From NCBI GenBank assembly GCA_030689795.1, contig JAUYEO010000169.1, positions 1-45,281 of the forward strand: a stretch of 45,281 bases of DNA. The letters run 5' to 3'. Under the pieces are notes generated by a model. That model ran no database searches and was not told where the DNA came from. It worked only from the letters and a program-made list of their open reading frames with translations. The position numbers and the translations under genes were made by a program. This stretch comes from Desulfobacterales bacterium (GTDB taxonomy: Bacteria; Desulfobacterota; Desulfobacteria; Desulfobacterales; RPRI01). Numbering within the stretch: position 1 is the stretch's first letter; the number at the start of each line of letters is the position of its first letter. Of this stretch, positions 19,266 to 28,679 are shown piece by piece.

Positions 19266-20906
19266 TTATAGAACTTTTATATCGTAAACTTGGTTTGATT
19301 CCGGATCAATTACATGCACGCCGCATGCGATACATGGATCAAAGGAATGTATCGTGCGCAAGATTTCAAGAGGCCTCTTGGGATCGGCAACCGGAGTCCC
19401 GATAAGAGCCTCTTCAACAGGTCCCAGTTTGCCTTTGTCGCATCTCGGGCCAAGATTCCATGTTGAAGGAACGACATACTGGTAATTCTTGATAACCTTG
19501 TTCTCGATCTTGATCCAGTGGCCGAGAGATCCTCTCGGAACATCATTCAAACCAACACCCATAGCGCTGTTCGGCATTTCCCACGCCGTGTATGTTTTCG
19601 TGTCACCGCTTTTCAGATTCTCAATGAGCTCCATAACCCAACGCTCTGTTGCAGCTCCTATTGCAACTGTCTCAAGGCCTCGTGCCGCAGTCCTGCCGAG
19701 AGTCGAAAAAAGAGCCTGAACAGGAACGCCAAGTTTTGCTAATGTGCTGTCGACAAGAGCCTTAATTTCTTTATTGCCTTTTCCATAGGCAACAAGAACG
19801 CGCGCAAGCGGGCCAACTTCACAGGGTTCACCGTCATAACGCGGCGCCTTGAACCAGGAGTATTTCTTGTCCGTCACATAATCGCCATGTTTTGGCTTGG
19901 TCTCACCTATGTATGGATGTTTTGCATCTCCATCCTCGTACCATCCGTGCGCAACGTGCTCTGTGACCTTCTCCTGAATCGCCATCTTCATTCCGGCGAT
20001 ATCTCTCTTCATTATGACGCCTCTCGGCATTAACAGGCTATCGGGCTCGTTGTCGCCTTCTGGAAACTCGCCCCATGCGAGGAAATTGGTTGTGCCGCCT
20101 ATTGCACCCCAGTCCTTATAGAATGACGCAACCGCCAGCAGGTCGGGAATATATACCTTGTTGATAAATTCCTGCGTCTCTTTGGTGATAAACAGAAATT
20201 CCGCTATGCGGTCAGGTGTAAGATCTGCTACGCATGTCACACCTCCGACTACAAGTGACTGCGGATGCGGATTTTTTCCTCCGAAAATAGCATGCATTCT
20301 GGCGGCTTTTGCCTGGAGCTTCAATGCTTCAATATAATGGGCTGCCGCCATCAGGTTTGCTTCGGGCGGAAGCTTGTAGGCAGGATGCCCCCAGTAAGCA
20401 TTGTTGAAGGGGCCAAGTTGTCCGCTGTCAACAAAAGTTTTAATCCTCTGCTGGACTTCCTTGAAATATACCGCTCCCCCCCATGGCGCATTGCTGACAT
20501 TATCGGCCAGTGCCGCTGTTTTGGCAGGATCTGCGCTGAGAGCGCTTACTATATCGACCCAGTCAAGCGCATGGAGATGATAAAAATGAACTATATGGTC
20601 GTGCTGGAATTGTGCGCCGTGAAGAAGATTTCTGATTATGCGCGCGTTTTTTGGAATTTTTACTTTAACTGCATTTTCGACTGCCCTCACCGAGGACAAA
20701 GCATGTGTGTACGTTCAGACTCCGCAGGAGCGTTGAACAAAATGCTGGGCATCGCGGGGGTCGCGGCCCTGGAGAATCATTTCAATACCCCTGAACATCT
20801 GACCTGAACTCCAGGCATTTACTACTTTGCCTCCGGCCACTTCGACTTCGATTCGAAGGTGGCCTTCTATTCTGGTAATCGGATCTACTATAATTCTTTC
20901 ACCCAT
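19266..20906 (-). CDS. [NiFe] hydrogenase large subunit, candidate selenoprotein with in-frame TGA (Sec) at 20715-20717 in the L1 motif
   Basis: ORFs 20715..20906 and 19266..20699 share one frame, broken only by a TGA: ...[32 protein letters not shown]...[26 protein letters not shown]. The combined protein is a full-length group 1-like large subunit. Confidence 0.85.
20682..20698 (-). promoter_or_regulatory. Candidate bacterial SECIS element
   Basis: Minus-strand RNA UGUCCUC-GGU-GAGGGCA: 7-bp stem, GGU apical loop starting 23 nt after the UGA. Confidence 0.65.
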
Positions 20907-20960
20907 ATTATCTCCTCCCTTTTTCTAAAAAGGATTTTTATTTAACAAAAAGAATATTGC

Positions 20961-21902
20961 CTACATTTCCTTGTAGAAGGGGCTCATCTTGTCCCAGAAA
21001 TTCGGTTCGCTGCAGCCAAGACAAGGATGACCGGCTTCAACCGGCCAGCTCGTGCCGTCATTGAATTTTGCTGTCGGGCAATTGTTGAATGTTTCAGGCC
21101 CTCTGCATCCCATTTTGTAGAGACAATATCCCATTGCCGCTTCTTTTGATCCGAATTCTTTGACAAACTCGTTGTTCTCAAAATGGGATCTTCTCTGGCA
21201 CTGATCATGAACAGATTTTCCATAGGCAAACAGAGGTCTTCCGAGATTATCGAGAGCCGGAAGCTTGCCGAGGAGGAGATAGCTTACTATTGTTCCAACC
21301 AGATTGACAGGGTTGGGCGGGCATCCGGGTATGTTTAAAGTCTTGATGCCAATGGCTTCACCGACTCCTTTGTATCCTCCCGGATTTGGATTCGCGGCCT
21401 GAACGCCGCCGAATGTAGAGCACGTTCCATAACAAATAACCGCTGCGGCTTTGGGGCATACTTCTTTCGCTATTTGCAGGAAGGTCTTTCCGCCGATTTT
21501 CCCGTATGCTCCGTCATATTTCGTTGCTACGGCGCCTTCGACTACGCATACAAACTTTCCTTCGTACTTCTTGACGGCATTGTGAAGATTTTCTTCAGCC
21601 TGCTTACCCGCTGCAGCCATGATTGTTTCATGATATTCTATTGAAAGAATCTCAAGAACAAGCTGGTCAATTCCAGGATATATCGAGCGCAGTAAGGATT
21701 CCGTACACCCGGTGCATTCCCCAAACTGGAGCCATACGACAGGCGGACGCTGTGCTGGAGCTGCAAAAACCTCGGCTACTTTGGGAACAAACGATGACGA
21801 AAGTCCCATGGTAGCAGTGAGGAATGTACAGTACCTCATGAAGTCTCTTCTTGAGACTCCTCTTTTTTCCAACTTTTCAAAAAAATCTCTTTCCTTTTCC
21901 AT
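20961..21902 (-). CDS. [NiFe] hydrogenase small subunit with Tat signal (periplasmic)
   Basis: SRRDFMRYC twin-arginine motif, LQFGECTGCTES, ICYGTCSTFGG, IPGCPPNP, HPCLGCSEPNFWD. SD ggaggtgccg precedes ATG 21902. Confidence 0.96.
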   Translation of the reverse strand: MEKERDFFEKLEKRGVSRRDFMRYCTFLTATMGLSSSFVPKVAEVFAAPAQRPPVVWLQFGECTGCTESLLRSIYPGIDQLVLEILSIEYHETIMAAAGKQAEENLHNAVKKYEGKFVCVVEGAVATKYDGAYGKIGGKTFLQIAKEVCPKAAAVICYGTCSTFGGVQAANPNPGGYKGVGEAIGIKTLNIPGCPPNPVNLVGTIVSYLLLGKLPALDNLGRPLFAYGKSVHDQCQRRSHFENNEFVKEFGSKEAAMGYCLYKMGCRGPETFNNCPTAKFNDGTSWPVEAGHPCLGCSEPNFWDKMSPFYKEM

Positions 21903-22281
21903 CGGCACCTCCTCTGATGCTGTTAAAGTAGCTAAATATACCACCTGTAAAGTTAAGGCTATCTCAAAGAATGATTAACATCTCTAAGGTCTTATAATCA
22001 CAAAATCAATGGAAAACGATTTATTTTCTCTTACCGCCTTTAATGCACAAATACCGCACAAATTACAGCCAACTTTGACGGCACTTTAAAACTAAGGTGA
22101 AAATTTATAAAAATATTTCTTTTATGCAGAAATTCCCCTTATATAACCCCGGGGGAAATGATTTGTTCGGTATGGCTCTTTACGAAACCGCAAAAGATAA
22201 GTCAATAAAATTTTATACTTTACGATCACCGGATAAGGCCGGAAAATAAGATATAAGCATACAATATCTCAATAATCTCAG

Positions 22282-22782
22282 CTAAATTTCTTCATCATTG
22301 TCGACAAATTCGTCTTCAGCAATTGCAATGCTTGATTTAAGGTTATTTATCGGAGCCTTACCGCCCTCATAATTGTCATCAAATCTTTCCTCGAATATTT
22401 CTTCAATTGCCTCGGTTTCCTCGGTTTCACTTTCGGTGGGTTCATCTGCTAAAATTTCGATCGGTTCTTTTGCCAAATGTTCAGCATCATCTATGTAAAC
22501 TTCGACAGGTTGAGCGCTTCCGGAACTGTAAATAGTCATCACCGCTTCGGCTATTTTGCCGGCCTGTAAACCGGGAGGATAAAAATTATGGGTGCGAAGA
22601 GCCGATATCAATTCTTCCTTACCTTTTTGAATTGCACTCTTTATTTTATTTTTTTCATATGTTTCCTCGCAAAGCAAAGAAAACATTTCTTTATCAAGCT
22701 CTGCAAGCTCCCTTATTATGAGCTTACCGTTTTCATCATCTTTTAAAACCATATACTTCTGTTTCATTTTTTTCCCCTTCAA
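22282..22782 (-). CDS. Hypothetical protein with acidic C-terminal tail
   Basis: 166 aa ORF in an intergenic-flanked position; C-terminus rich in E/D. No family recognised. Confidence 0.6.
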   Translation of the reverse strand: MKGKKMKQKYMVLKDDENGKLIIRELAELDKEMFSLLCEETYEKNKIKSAIQKGKEELISALRTHNFYPPGLQAGKIAEAVMTIYSSGSAQPVEVYIDDAEHLAKEPIEILADEPTESETEETEAIEEIFEERFDDNYEGGKAPINNLKSSIAIAEDEFVDNDEEI

Positions 22783-23010
22783 ACGAAATAATCCTGCAAC
22801 ACACAGTTATGAGGAAGTTATGAAAATCACAAAACATGAATGATGTCAACAACTAATTAAATTTGTTTAAAATAATGTTTACCCCGTTTTCACAATTCCT
22901 TCAATATTAAATGATTAATAGATATGTAATTCAAACAGAGCGTTATAACAATATCTTCAAAAATCTTGACCTGTATATAATAAGGTGTTAGGGGAGAGAA
23001 ACTTCAAAAA

Positions 23011-23098
23011 GGAGGGATGTCCGAGTGGTTTAAGGAGGCGGTCTTGAAAACCGTTGAGCTTAACGGCTCCGTGGGTTCGAATCCTACTCCCTCCGCCA
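23011..23098 (+). tRNA. tRNA-Ser(TGA)
   Basis: GGAGGGA...TCCCTCC acceptor stem, anticodon loop CTTGAAA, long variable arm, GGGTTCGAATCC T-arm, CCA. Confidence 0.95.
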
Positions 23099-23106
23099 AA
23101 AAACCC

Positions 23107-23199
23107 GGAGAGATTGCCGAGAGGCCGAAGGCGCTCGCCTGCTAAGCGAGTGTGGGGCGAAAGTTCCACCCAGGGTTCGAATCCCTGTCTCTCCGCCAG
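23107..23199 (+). tRNA. tRNA-Ser(GCT)
   Basis: GGAGAGA...TCTCTCC acceptor stem, anticodon arm CTCGC-CTGCTAA-GCGAG, long variable arm, CCA. Confidence 0.95.
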
Positions 23200-23468
23200 T
23201 TATAAAAATATCCTGAAGCCTTTATTATCCTTAAATAATTTCATATGGATTCCAGGTTCCGCGGGAATGGTGTAAAAGAGCAAATCCTGAATTTTTACGA
23301 GACCATAAGATTTAGTTATTAAATTGATTGCCGATATTCAAATACGCTTGACAAACATCACTTTTCTTAATAAGGGAAACATTCCTTGTAATTCATAATT
23401 AAACCCATAAAAAGCCGTTGCTTTTTTGTTTATAAAAACAATAAACCATTGAAAGGAGAAGTTAACAG

Positions 23469-24743
23469 ATGTCGAATTTGATACCACCTCATGGCGGAAA
23501 AGGCTTGACCTGTTGTTTACTTGAAGGAAGTGCGCTTGAAGCAGAAAAAAAGAAGGCCAAGGGTCTTAAAACTATTGATGTTTCACCGCGTGAAAACGGA
23601 GATTTGATCATGATGGGAATAGGCGGATTCAGTCCGCTGACAGGCTTCATGACAAAGGCCGACTGGAAGGGAGTTTGCGAAAAATTCCTTCTCGCAGACG
23701 GGACATTCTGGCCCATTCCGGTAACACTTTCCGCTTCCAAAGCGGATGCGGACAGCATTAAAGTCGGAGAAGAAATCGCGCTCCGTGATCCTGAGACCAA
23801 AGAGACCATGGCCACGATGAAGGTCACCGAAAAATACGAGATGACCGAAAAAGATAAAAGATTCGAATGCGAAAAAGTTTACATGGGCGAAGGCACCAAG
23901 ACAGCCGAAGATTTCTGGAAGATCGCACAGAAAGATCATCCGGGCGTCCAGATGGTTATGGAACAAAAAGAGTTTAACCTTGCAGGCCCCGTAAAAGTGT
24001 TAAGCGAGGGCGAATTCCCGGTAAAATACGCAGGAGTTTACATGAGACCTGCCGAATCGAGAAAGATTTTCGATGAAAGAGGATGGAAGGAAATCGCAGC
24101 CCTTCAGCTCAGGAATCCCATGCACAGGTCGCATGAATACCTCTGCAAGATAGCTGTCGAAGTGTGTGACGGTGTTTTCATTCACTCGCTTGTCGGCAAT
24201 TTAAAACCCGGCGACATTCCCGCTGATGTCCGCGTAAGATGCATTGACGCTCTTGTAAAAAATTATTTTGTCGAAAAAAATGTTCTGCAGGGCGGCTATC
24301 CTCTTGACATGCGTTATGCGGGCCCGAGAGAAGCTCTTCTTCACTCAACATTCCGCCAGAACTACGGATGCTCACGGATGATCATCGGCCGCGACCATGC
24401 AGGCGTAGGCGACTTCTACGGCATGTTCGAAGCACAGACAATTTTCGATAAGATACCTCATCCGAAAGAACCGGGTAAGGCGCTTCTTTGCAAGCCGCTC
24501 ATGATAGACTGGACATTCTACTGCTTCAAGTGCGACGGCATGGCATCTCACAGAACCTGCCCGCACACCAAAGCCGACCGCGTTATATTAAGCGGAACAG
24601 CGCTCCGCAAGGGTCTTTCCGAAAACACCCCGATTCCGGATCACTTTGGCCGCGACGAAGTACTTGTGATTCTTAAGGAATATTATGCAGGGTTGACCGA
24701 AAAGGTCGAAGTTAAACTGCATGGAGCAGCTACCGGAAAATAA
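23469..24743 (+). CDS. sat: Sulfate adenylyltransferase (ATP sulfurylase)
   Basis: 424 aa; [14 protein letters not shown] (QxRNP/HxxH), [13 protein letters not shown]-terminal zinc-binding-like [14 protein letters not shown]. Confidence 0.97.
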   Translation: MSNLIPPHGGKGLTCCLLEGSALEAEKKKAKGLKTIDVSPRENGDLIMMGIGGFSPLTGFMTKADWKGVCEKFLLADGTFWPIPVTLSASKADADSIKVGEEIALRDPETKETMATMKVTEKYEMTEKDKRFECEKVYMGEGTKTAEDFWKIAQKDHPGVQMVMEQKEFNLAGPVKVLSEGEFPVKYAGVYMRPAESRKIFDERGWKEIAALQLRNPMHRSHEYLCKIAVEVCDGVFIHSLVGNLKPGDIPADVRVRCIDALVKNYFVEKNVLQGGYPLDMRYAGPREALLHSTFRQNYGCSRMIIGRDHAGVGDFYGMFEAQTIFDKIPHPKEPGKALLCKPLMIDWTFYCFKCDGMASHRTCPHTKADRVILSGTALRKGLSENTPIPDHFGRDEVLVILKEYYAGLTEKVEVKLHGAATGK

Positions 24744-24864
24744 ATTTATAGTATATGAATTTCTTTTTTGGACGCAGATGAACGCAGATTTTAGAGATTT
24801 CAAATATAAAGAGCTAATAGAATGTTTATCTGCGGGGATCGGCGAAAATCGGCGTCCTAATTAA
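24741..24864 (+). repeat. Repeat family B, copy 1
   Basis: TAAATTTATAGTATATGAATTTCTTTTTTGGACGCAGATGAACGCAGAT matches the reverse complement of 37763-37811 at 46/49; distal arm atctgcggggatcggcgaaaatcggcgtcctaatta resembles 37640-37675. The first three bases are the sat stop. Confidence 0.88.
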
Positions 24865-24893
24865 TTTAACAGGAAAACGTTCTTAAAGTAAAT

Positions 24894-24928
24894 AAAAAGG
24901 GAGATGGTTTCAAACCATCTCCCTTTTT
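24894..24928 (+). terminator. Rho-independent terminator downstream of sat
   Basis: AAAAAGGGAGATGGTTT-C-AAACCATCTCCCTTTTT perfect palindrome followed by a T run. Confidence 0.9.
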
Positions 24929-25009
24929 ATTTTTTTTACCGGAATTGCCGGAATTTTATGAAGATTATTAACTATTGTCCATCCGGAAACAAATTATGGA
25001 CACAGGTGA

Positions 25010-25151
25010 GTTTCCAATCAGGAAATCGGCAATTTTAGGCAAGCTCAAGGAAATCAAGAGATTGCGCGGAGGCATACGCAATGTATGCCGCACAAGAAAT
25101 CCCGCAGATTGACACCGAGATCGCACAAAAGGGCCATTTCCTGATGGAAAC
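25010..25151 (-). repeat. Repeat family A, full-looking copy 2 with terminal inverted repeats
   Basis: gtttccaatcaggaaat (25010-25026) vs atttcctgatggaaac (25136-25151) are inverted. The qmoC-proximal 41 bp match 6701-6741 at 39/41. Confidence 0.88.
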
Positions 25152-26284
25152 TATTTTCTGCTGCTGTATTCCGCATACGCCATTGCAAGCGTTCTGTAAA
25201 CAAGATGCGCAAGTTTAGAGAACGGCAGGAAAGCAAAGAGGTTGAATACGAAAATAAGATGAATAAAGTAAAGGGCGTAGGAGCCAGCCGCCCAACCGGC
25301 TAGCCTTGTAATTTCAGTAAGCATCCCTGAAACGCCCAGGCCAAGCACAAGCCCGATCAGGTACCAGTCTTTATAGCTGTTTGTCTGGTCTTTTTTATCC
25401 ATCCTGCTTTTCATCAGAAGATAACCGCCGGCAATAAGCACAATACCGCTTATGTTTGCAAGCCATTTAACGGGATTTATCTGGGAATAGGGCCCGTGAA
25501 TCTGAAGGCCGTACAGCGTTACAAAGAAAATGTTTGTGACAATAAACAGCCCGATAAATGAATATAAAACCATGAGGTGTCCTGAAGACCTCTCTTTATT
25601 CTCACCGCATTCGGAAAACTTGCTGTGCTTTAATATCGTGGGAATAACTTTTATAAGAGCCAGCAAATATTCCTTCTGATCAAAATCCTTCTTATCTGTT
25701 TTTCCTGTCGAAACGGCATTTTCATGAATATCGGCAACAAAATTTTTGATCCCAAGCGCAAAAATCACCGCAACCCATCCTGCAAGAGGTACAAAAATCA
25801 TGTCAACAAGCCATGAAGAGAAGAATTTCGAATGAACAATCTCATCCCCGGCCGGCGTAAAATCAAGCAAACCGGTTGCAAGACCAAGCACAATAAATAT
25901 AATTACAGGAAGTAGAATTAATATCGGCAGTTTTTTAGGGTCATTTATCGCTTTCCCCAAACCTTTCGGGACAGCGTATTCGGCGATTGCAAGCGAGCGT
26001 AATGCGCCAAGCACATCTCCGGGCTTTGCGCCTCTCGGGCATTTTGTTGAGCAGTCCCCGCAATTGTGGCAAAGCCAGATGTCCGCATTCTTTATAACCC
26101 TGTCCTTAAGACCCCAAGACGCCGCCATCATCTCTTTTCTCGGAAAGGGTTTATTGTCCGGGGAAATGGGACAAACTACCGAACAGGTTGCACATTGAAA
26201 GCATTTTTTCAGCGTATCCCCGCCAAGCCCTGCCACATCGTTTATGAAGCTGATATCAGGCTCGATCAGATATTTATCAGTCAT
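25151..26284 (-). CDS. qmoC: Quinone-interacting membrane-bound oxidoreductase subunit QmoC
   Basis: 377 aa; CFQCATCSVVCPI and CHNCGDCSTKCPRGAKPGD ferredoxin motifs followed by a heme b-type membrane domain. Confidence 0.94.
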   Translation of the reverse strand: MTDKYLIEPDISFINDVAGLGGDTLKKCFQCATCSVVCPISPDNKPFPRKEMMAASWGLKDRVIKNADIWLCHNCGDCSTKCPRGAKPGDVLGALRSLAIAEYAVPKGLGKAINDPKKLPILILLPVIIFIVLGLATGLLDFTPAGDEIVHSKFFSSWLVDMIFVPLAGWVAVIFALGIKNFVADIHENAVSTGKTDKKDFDQKEYLLALIKVIPTILKHSKFSECGENKERSSGHLMVLYSFIGLFIVTNIFFVTLYGLQIHGPYSQINPVKWLANISGIVLIAGGYLLMKSRMDKKDQTNSYKDWYLIGLVLGLGVSGMLTEITRLAGWAAGSYALYFIHLIFVFNLFAFLPFSKLAHLVYRTLAMAYAEYSSRK

Positions 26285-26304
26285 GCTAATACCTCCTTAT
26301 TCAT

Positions 26305-26345
26305 ATTTATCCCCCGCCATTAGAAAATAAAGACGGGGGATAAAT
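26305..26345 (-). other. Stable hairpin between qmoB and qmoC
   Basis: atttatcccccg (26305-26316) and cgggggataaat (26334-26345) are perfect 12-bp complements; no U run. Confidence 0.75.
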
Positions 26346-26350
26346 AAATA

Positions 26351-28669
26351 TCAGAATCCCTTGAACGGATTAGGCCCAAGTCCTTCGATTATTTCTACAA
26401 AATCACCGATCATCTTGGGAATCTTGTCGTATTCATCTATTGCAATTTCAAACTGTGCAACCCGCTCATTTTCAAGGGCCAGGCTCTGGAGAGCCTCACC
26501 GATCTTTTTCATTCTTATACTTGCAAGCTCGCTCCCTTTTACAAAATGGCACTGGTAATCATCACCGTGCCTGCAGCCAAGGAGAAAGATACCGTCCATC
26601 CCCTGTGAAAGCGCATCCTTTATCCATATAACATTTACCGAGCCAAGACATCTTACAGGGATAAACCTTACGATATGTGAATAATTAAGCCTGTTCATGC
26701 CGGCAATATCAAGAGCCGGATAAGCGTCATTTTCACAAACAAGGGCAAGAATTCTTAAAGGCGGATCGTCAAAGTCATTTTCAGAAGGAACCTTAATCGA
26801 TTTTACCATCGATCCTATGCTGTCGATATTGTAATCGGCAAAACCGATAATCCGCTCAGGACACGCGCCCATGCAGGTTCCGCAGCGTCTGCATCGGGTC
26901 GGGTTCGGCTTTGGTGTGCCTTTTTCATCATCATCGAGAGCGCCGAAAGGACATTCCTCCGTGCAGCGCTTGCACTGGGTGCATCTCTGGAAGAAAAAGT
27001 CGGGAAACGACATATCGCCGGATCTCGGATGAACCGCAACGCCTCTGTTGGAAGATTCAATGCATTGAATCGCTTTAAGGGCTGCTCCCGTTGCGTCTTC
27101 AATTGTCTCTTCCATGGTCATGCTTCTGCGGATACATCCGGCGGCATAAATGCCGGTTCTCTGTGTTTCATACGGAAAGCATATGAAATTTGAATCGGTG
27201 TACTTGTCAAAAAGATCTATATCTCGGAACCCTGGGCCCTGCCTGTAAGCAAGATTTATAACAGGATCATCAGCGGTCGCAGGAACCATGCCTGTGGCCA
27301 GAACAACCATATCCGCTTTAACCTTTATCTTTTCGCCCAGAAGAGTATTATCGGCTTCAACAACCATCCCGTCGCCGTTTTTTGAAACACTCACAACTTC
27401 TCCCTTGGTCAAAAAGATACCGGGATCCTGCTGGATGCTCTTATAAAAATTTTCCATAAGGCCGGGGGTCCGCATATGCTGATAAATAACGTAGGCCTTC
27501 CCGTCCGGATAATCCTCACGGACATATTTAGCCTGCTTCAGCGATACCAGGCTCGTTACCGATCCGGCATAAGCGAAATCATTGTCGCTTCCTTTTCCGG
27601 GACTCTGGACAAATACAACCGATCTGGCCTCTTTACCGTCCGAAGGGCGCATTATCCTGCCTTTCGCTGCAATCTCCTCAAACCGGGTGTTCGTAACAAC
27701 ATCGGGAAGCTCGCCAAACCCAAGATGGGCAAATTCATTTCCTTCCGGATTATATGGTCTCCATCCGGCAGTAAGTATGACTGCGCCGAATTTTTCGCCG
27801 TTCGGATCAATCGCAAGAATATCCAGTTTGCCTTTATTAAAGTCCTTGTAAATCTCTATCTGTTTATCTTTATCAAACTCTTTCCCATTCGAATCAATCT
27901 TCATTTCGGGAGGCAGCGGAAATGGAACATCAAATTCTATATTTTCTCCGGGTTTCTTTAAAGTAACAGTAAAATCTCCGGGCTGACCGGCTATTCTGGC
28001 AACAACAGTGTTCGTTTTCACTGTTATGCCGGGCAATGATTCAAGCTCTTTAATCCTGTCTGAAATAACAGGAGGAATAATATTTTCAAATGGATTTTCA
28101 ACCGGAAGCTGCTTGCGCACCTTTGCAGCATATCCTCCCAGAGAGCTCTCCTTCTCTACGATTGTTACTTCATATCCGGTTTTTGCAGCATCCATAGCTG
28201 CCGAAATACCCGCTATACCGCCGCCGATAACCAGTATCTTCCTGCAAAAAGCGTCGAGTTTGTAAGGCTCAGGCAGTGTTATCTTCTGTATCTTGATGAC
28301 ACCCATTTTCAGATAATCTTCAGCCATCATCTGAATATGGTCAATACCGCCTTCTTCTCCGGCTTTTTTTGTGCTTGGATGGGTCCATACAACCTGCTCT
28401 CTCAGATTGACACGATCCACAAGGCAGCCGTCAAATCTGAAAATATCGAAATTGACCCGGCGGGAACAGGCTCCAATCACGAGAGAATTGACTCCCTCGC
28501 CGGCTATATCCTGCTTGAGTAATTCCAGGCCTTCCTTGCCGCAAAGAAACGGGTGTGTCTTGACTATGCCCACGCCGGCTTCTTTAGGAACCGCGCTAAG
28601 CTTTTCTACATTGAGAGCTTCTCCGATTCCGCAACCAGTGCATATATATACGCCATATTTCTTATTCAT
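26351..28669 (-). CDS. qmoB: Quinone-interacting membrane-bound oxidoreductase subunit QmoB
   Basis: 772 aa; HdrA-like flavoprotein (VIGGGIAGISAAMDAA), CTQCKRCTEECPFGA/CRRCGTCMGACPERI, C-terminal MvhD-like domain. Confidence 0.95.
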   Translation of the reverse strand: MNKKYGVYICTGCGIGEALNVEKLSAVPKEAGVGIVKTHPFLCGKEGLELLKQDIAGEGVNSLVIGACSRRVNFDIFRFDGCLVDRVNLREQVVWTHPSTKKAGEEGGIDHIQMMAEDYLKMGVIKIQKITLPEPYKLDAFCRKILVIGGGIAGISAAMDAAKTGYEVTIVEKESSLGGYAAKVRKQLPVENPFENIIPPVISDRIKELESLPGITVKTNTVVARIAGQPGDFTVTLKKPGENIEFDVPFPLPPEMKIDSNGKEFDKDKQIEIYKDFNKGKLDILAIDPNGEKFGAVILTAGWRPYNPEGNEFAHLGFGELPDVVTNTRFEEIAAKGRIMRPSDGKEARSVVFVQSPGKGSDNDFAYAGSVTSLVSLKQAKYVREDYPDGKAYVIYQHMRTPGLMENFYKSIQQDPGIFLTKGEVVSVSKNGDGMVVEADNTLLGEKIKVKADMVVLATGMVPATADDPVINLAYRQGPGFRDIDLFDKYTDSNFICFPYETQRTGIYAAGCIRRSMTMEETIEDATGAALKAIQCIESSNRGVAVHPRSGDMSFPDFFFQRCTQCKRCTEECPFGALDDDEKGTPKPNPTRCRRCGTCMGACPERIIGFADYNIDSIGSMVKSIKVPSENDFDDPPLRILALVCENDAYPALDIAGMNRLNYSHIVRFIPVRCLGSVNVIWIKDALSQGMDGIFLLGCRHGDDYQCHFVKGSELASIRMKKIGEALQSLALENERVAQFEIAIDEYDKIPKMIGDFVEIIEGLGPNPFKGF

Positions 28670-28679
28670 GGATAACCTC

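Noticed and set aside
20715-20906. Track ORF of 63 aa as a separate gene, with 19266..20699 starting at TTG
   Set aside because: Both are parts of one hydrogenase large subunit in the same frame. A TTG start at 20699 would lack the essential L1 cysteines.
22030-22085. Possible sigma-54 promoter upstream of the hydrogenase (TTGGCTGTAATTTGTGC on minus)
   Set aside because: GG-to-GC spacing is one base too long and flanking consensus is poor.
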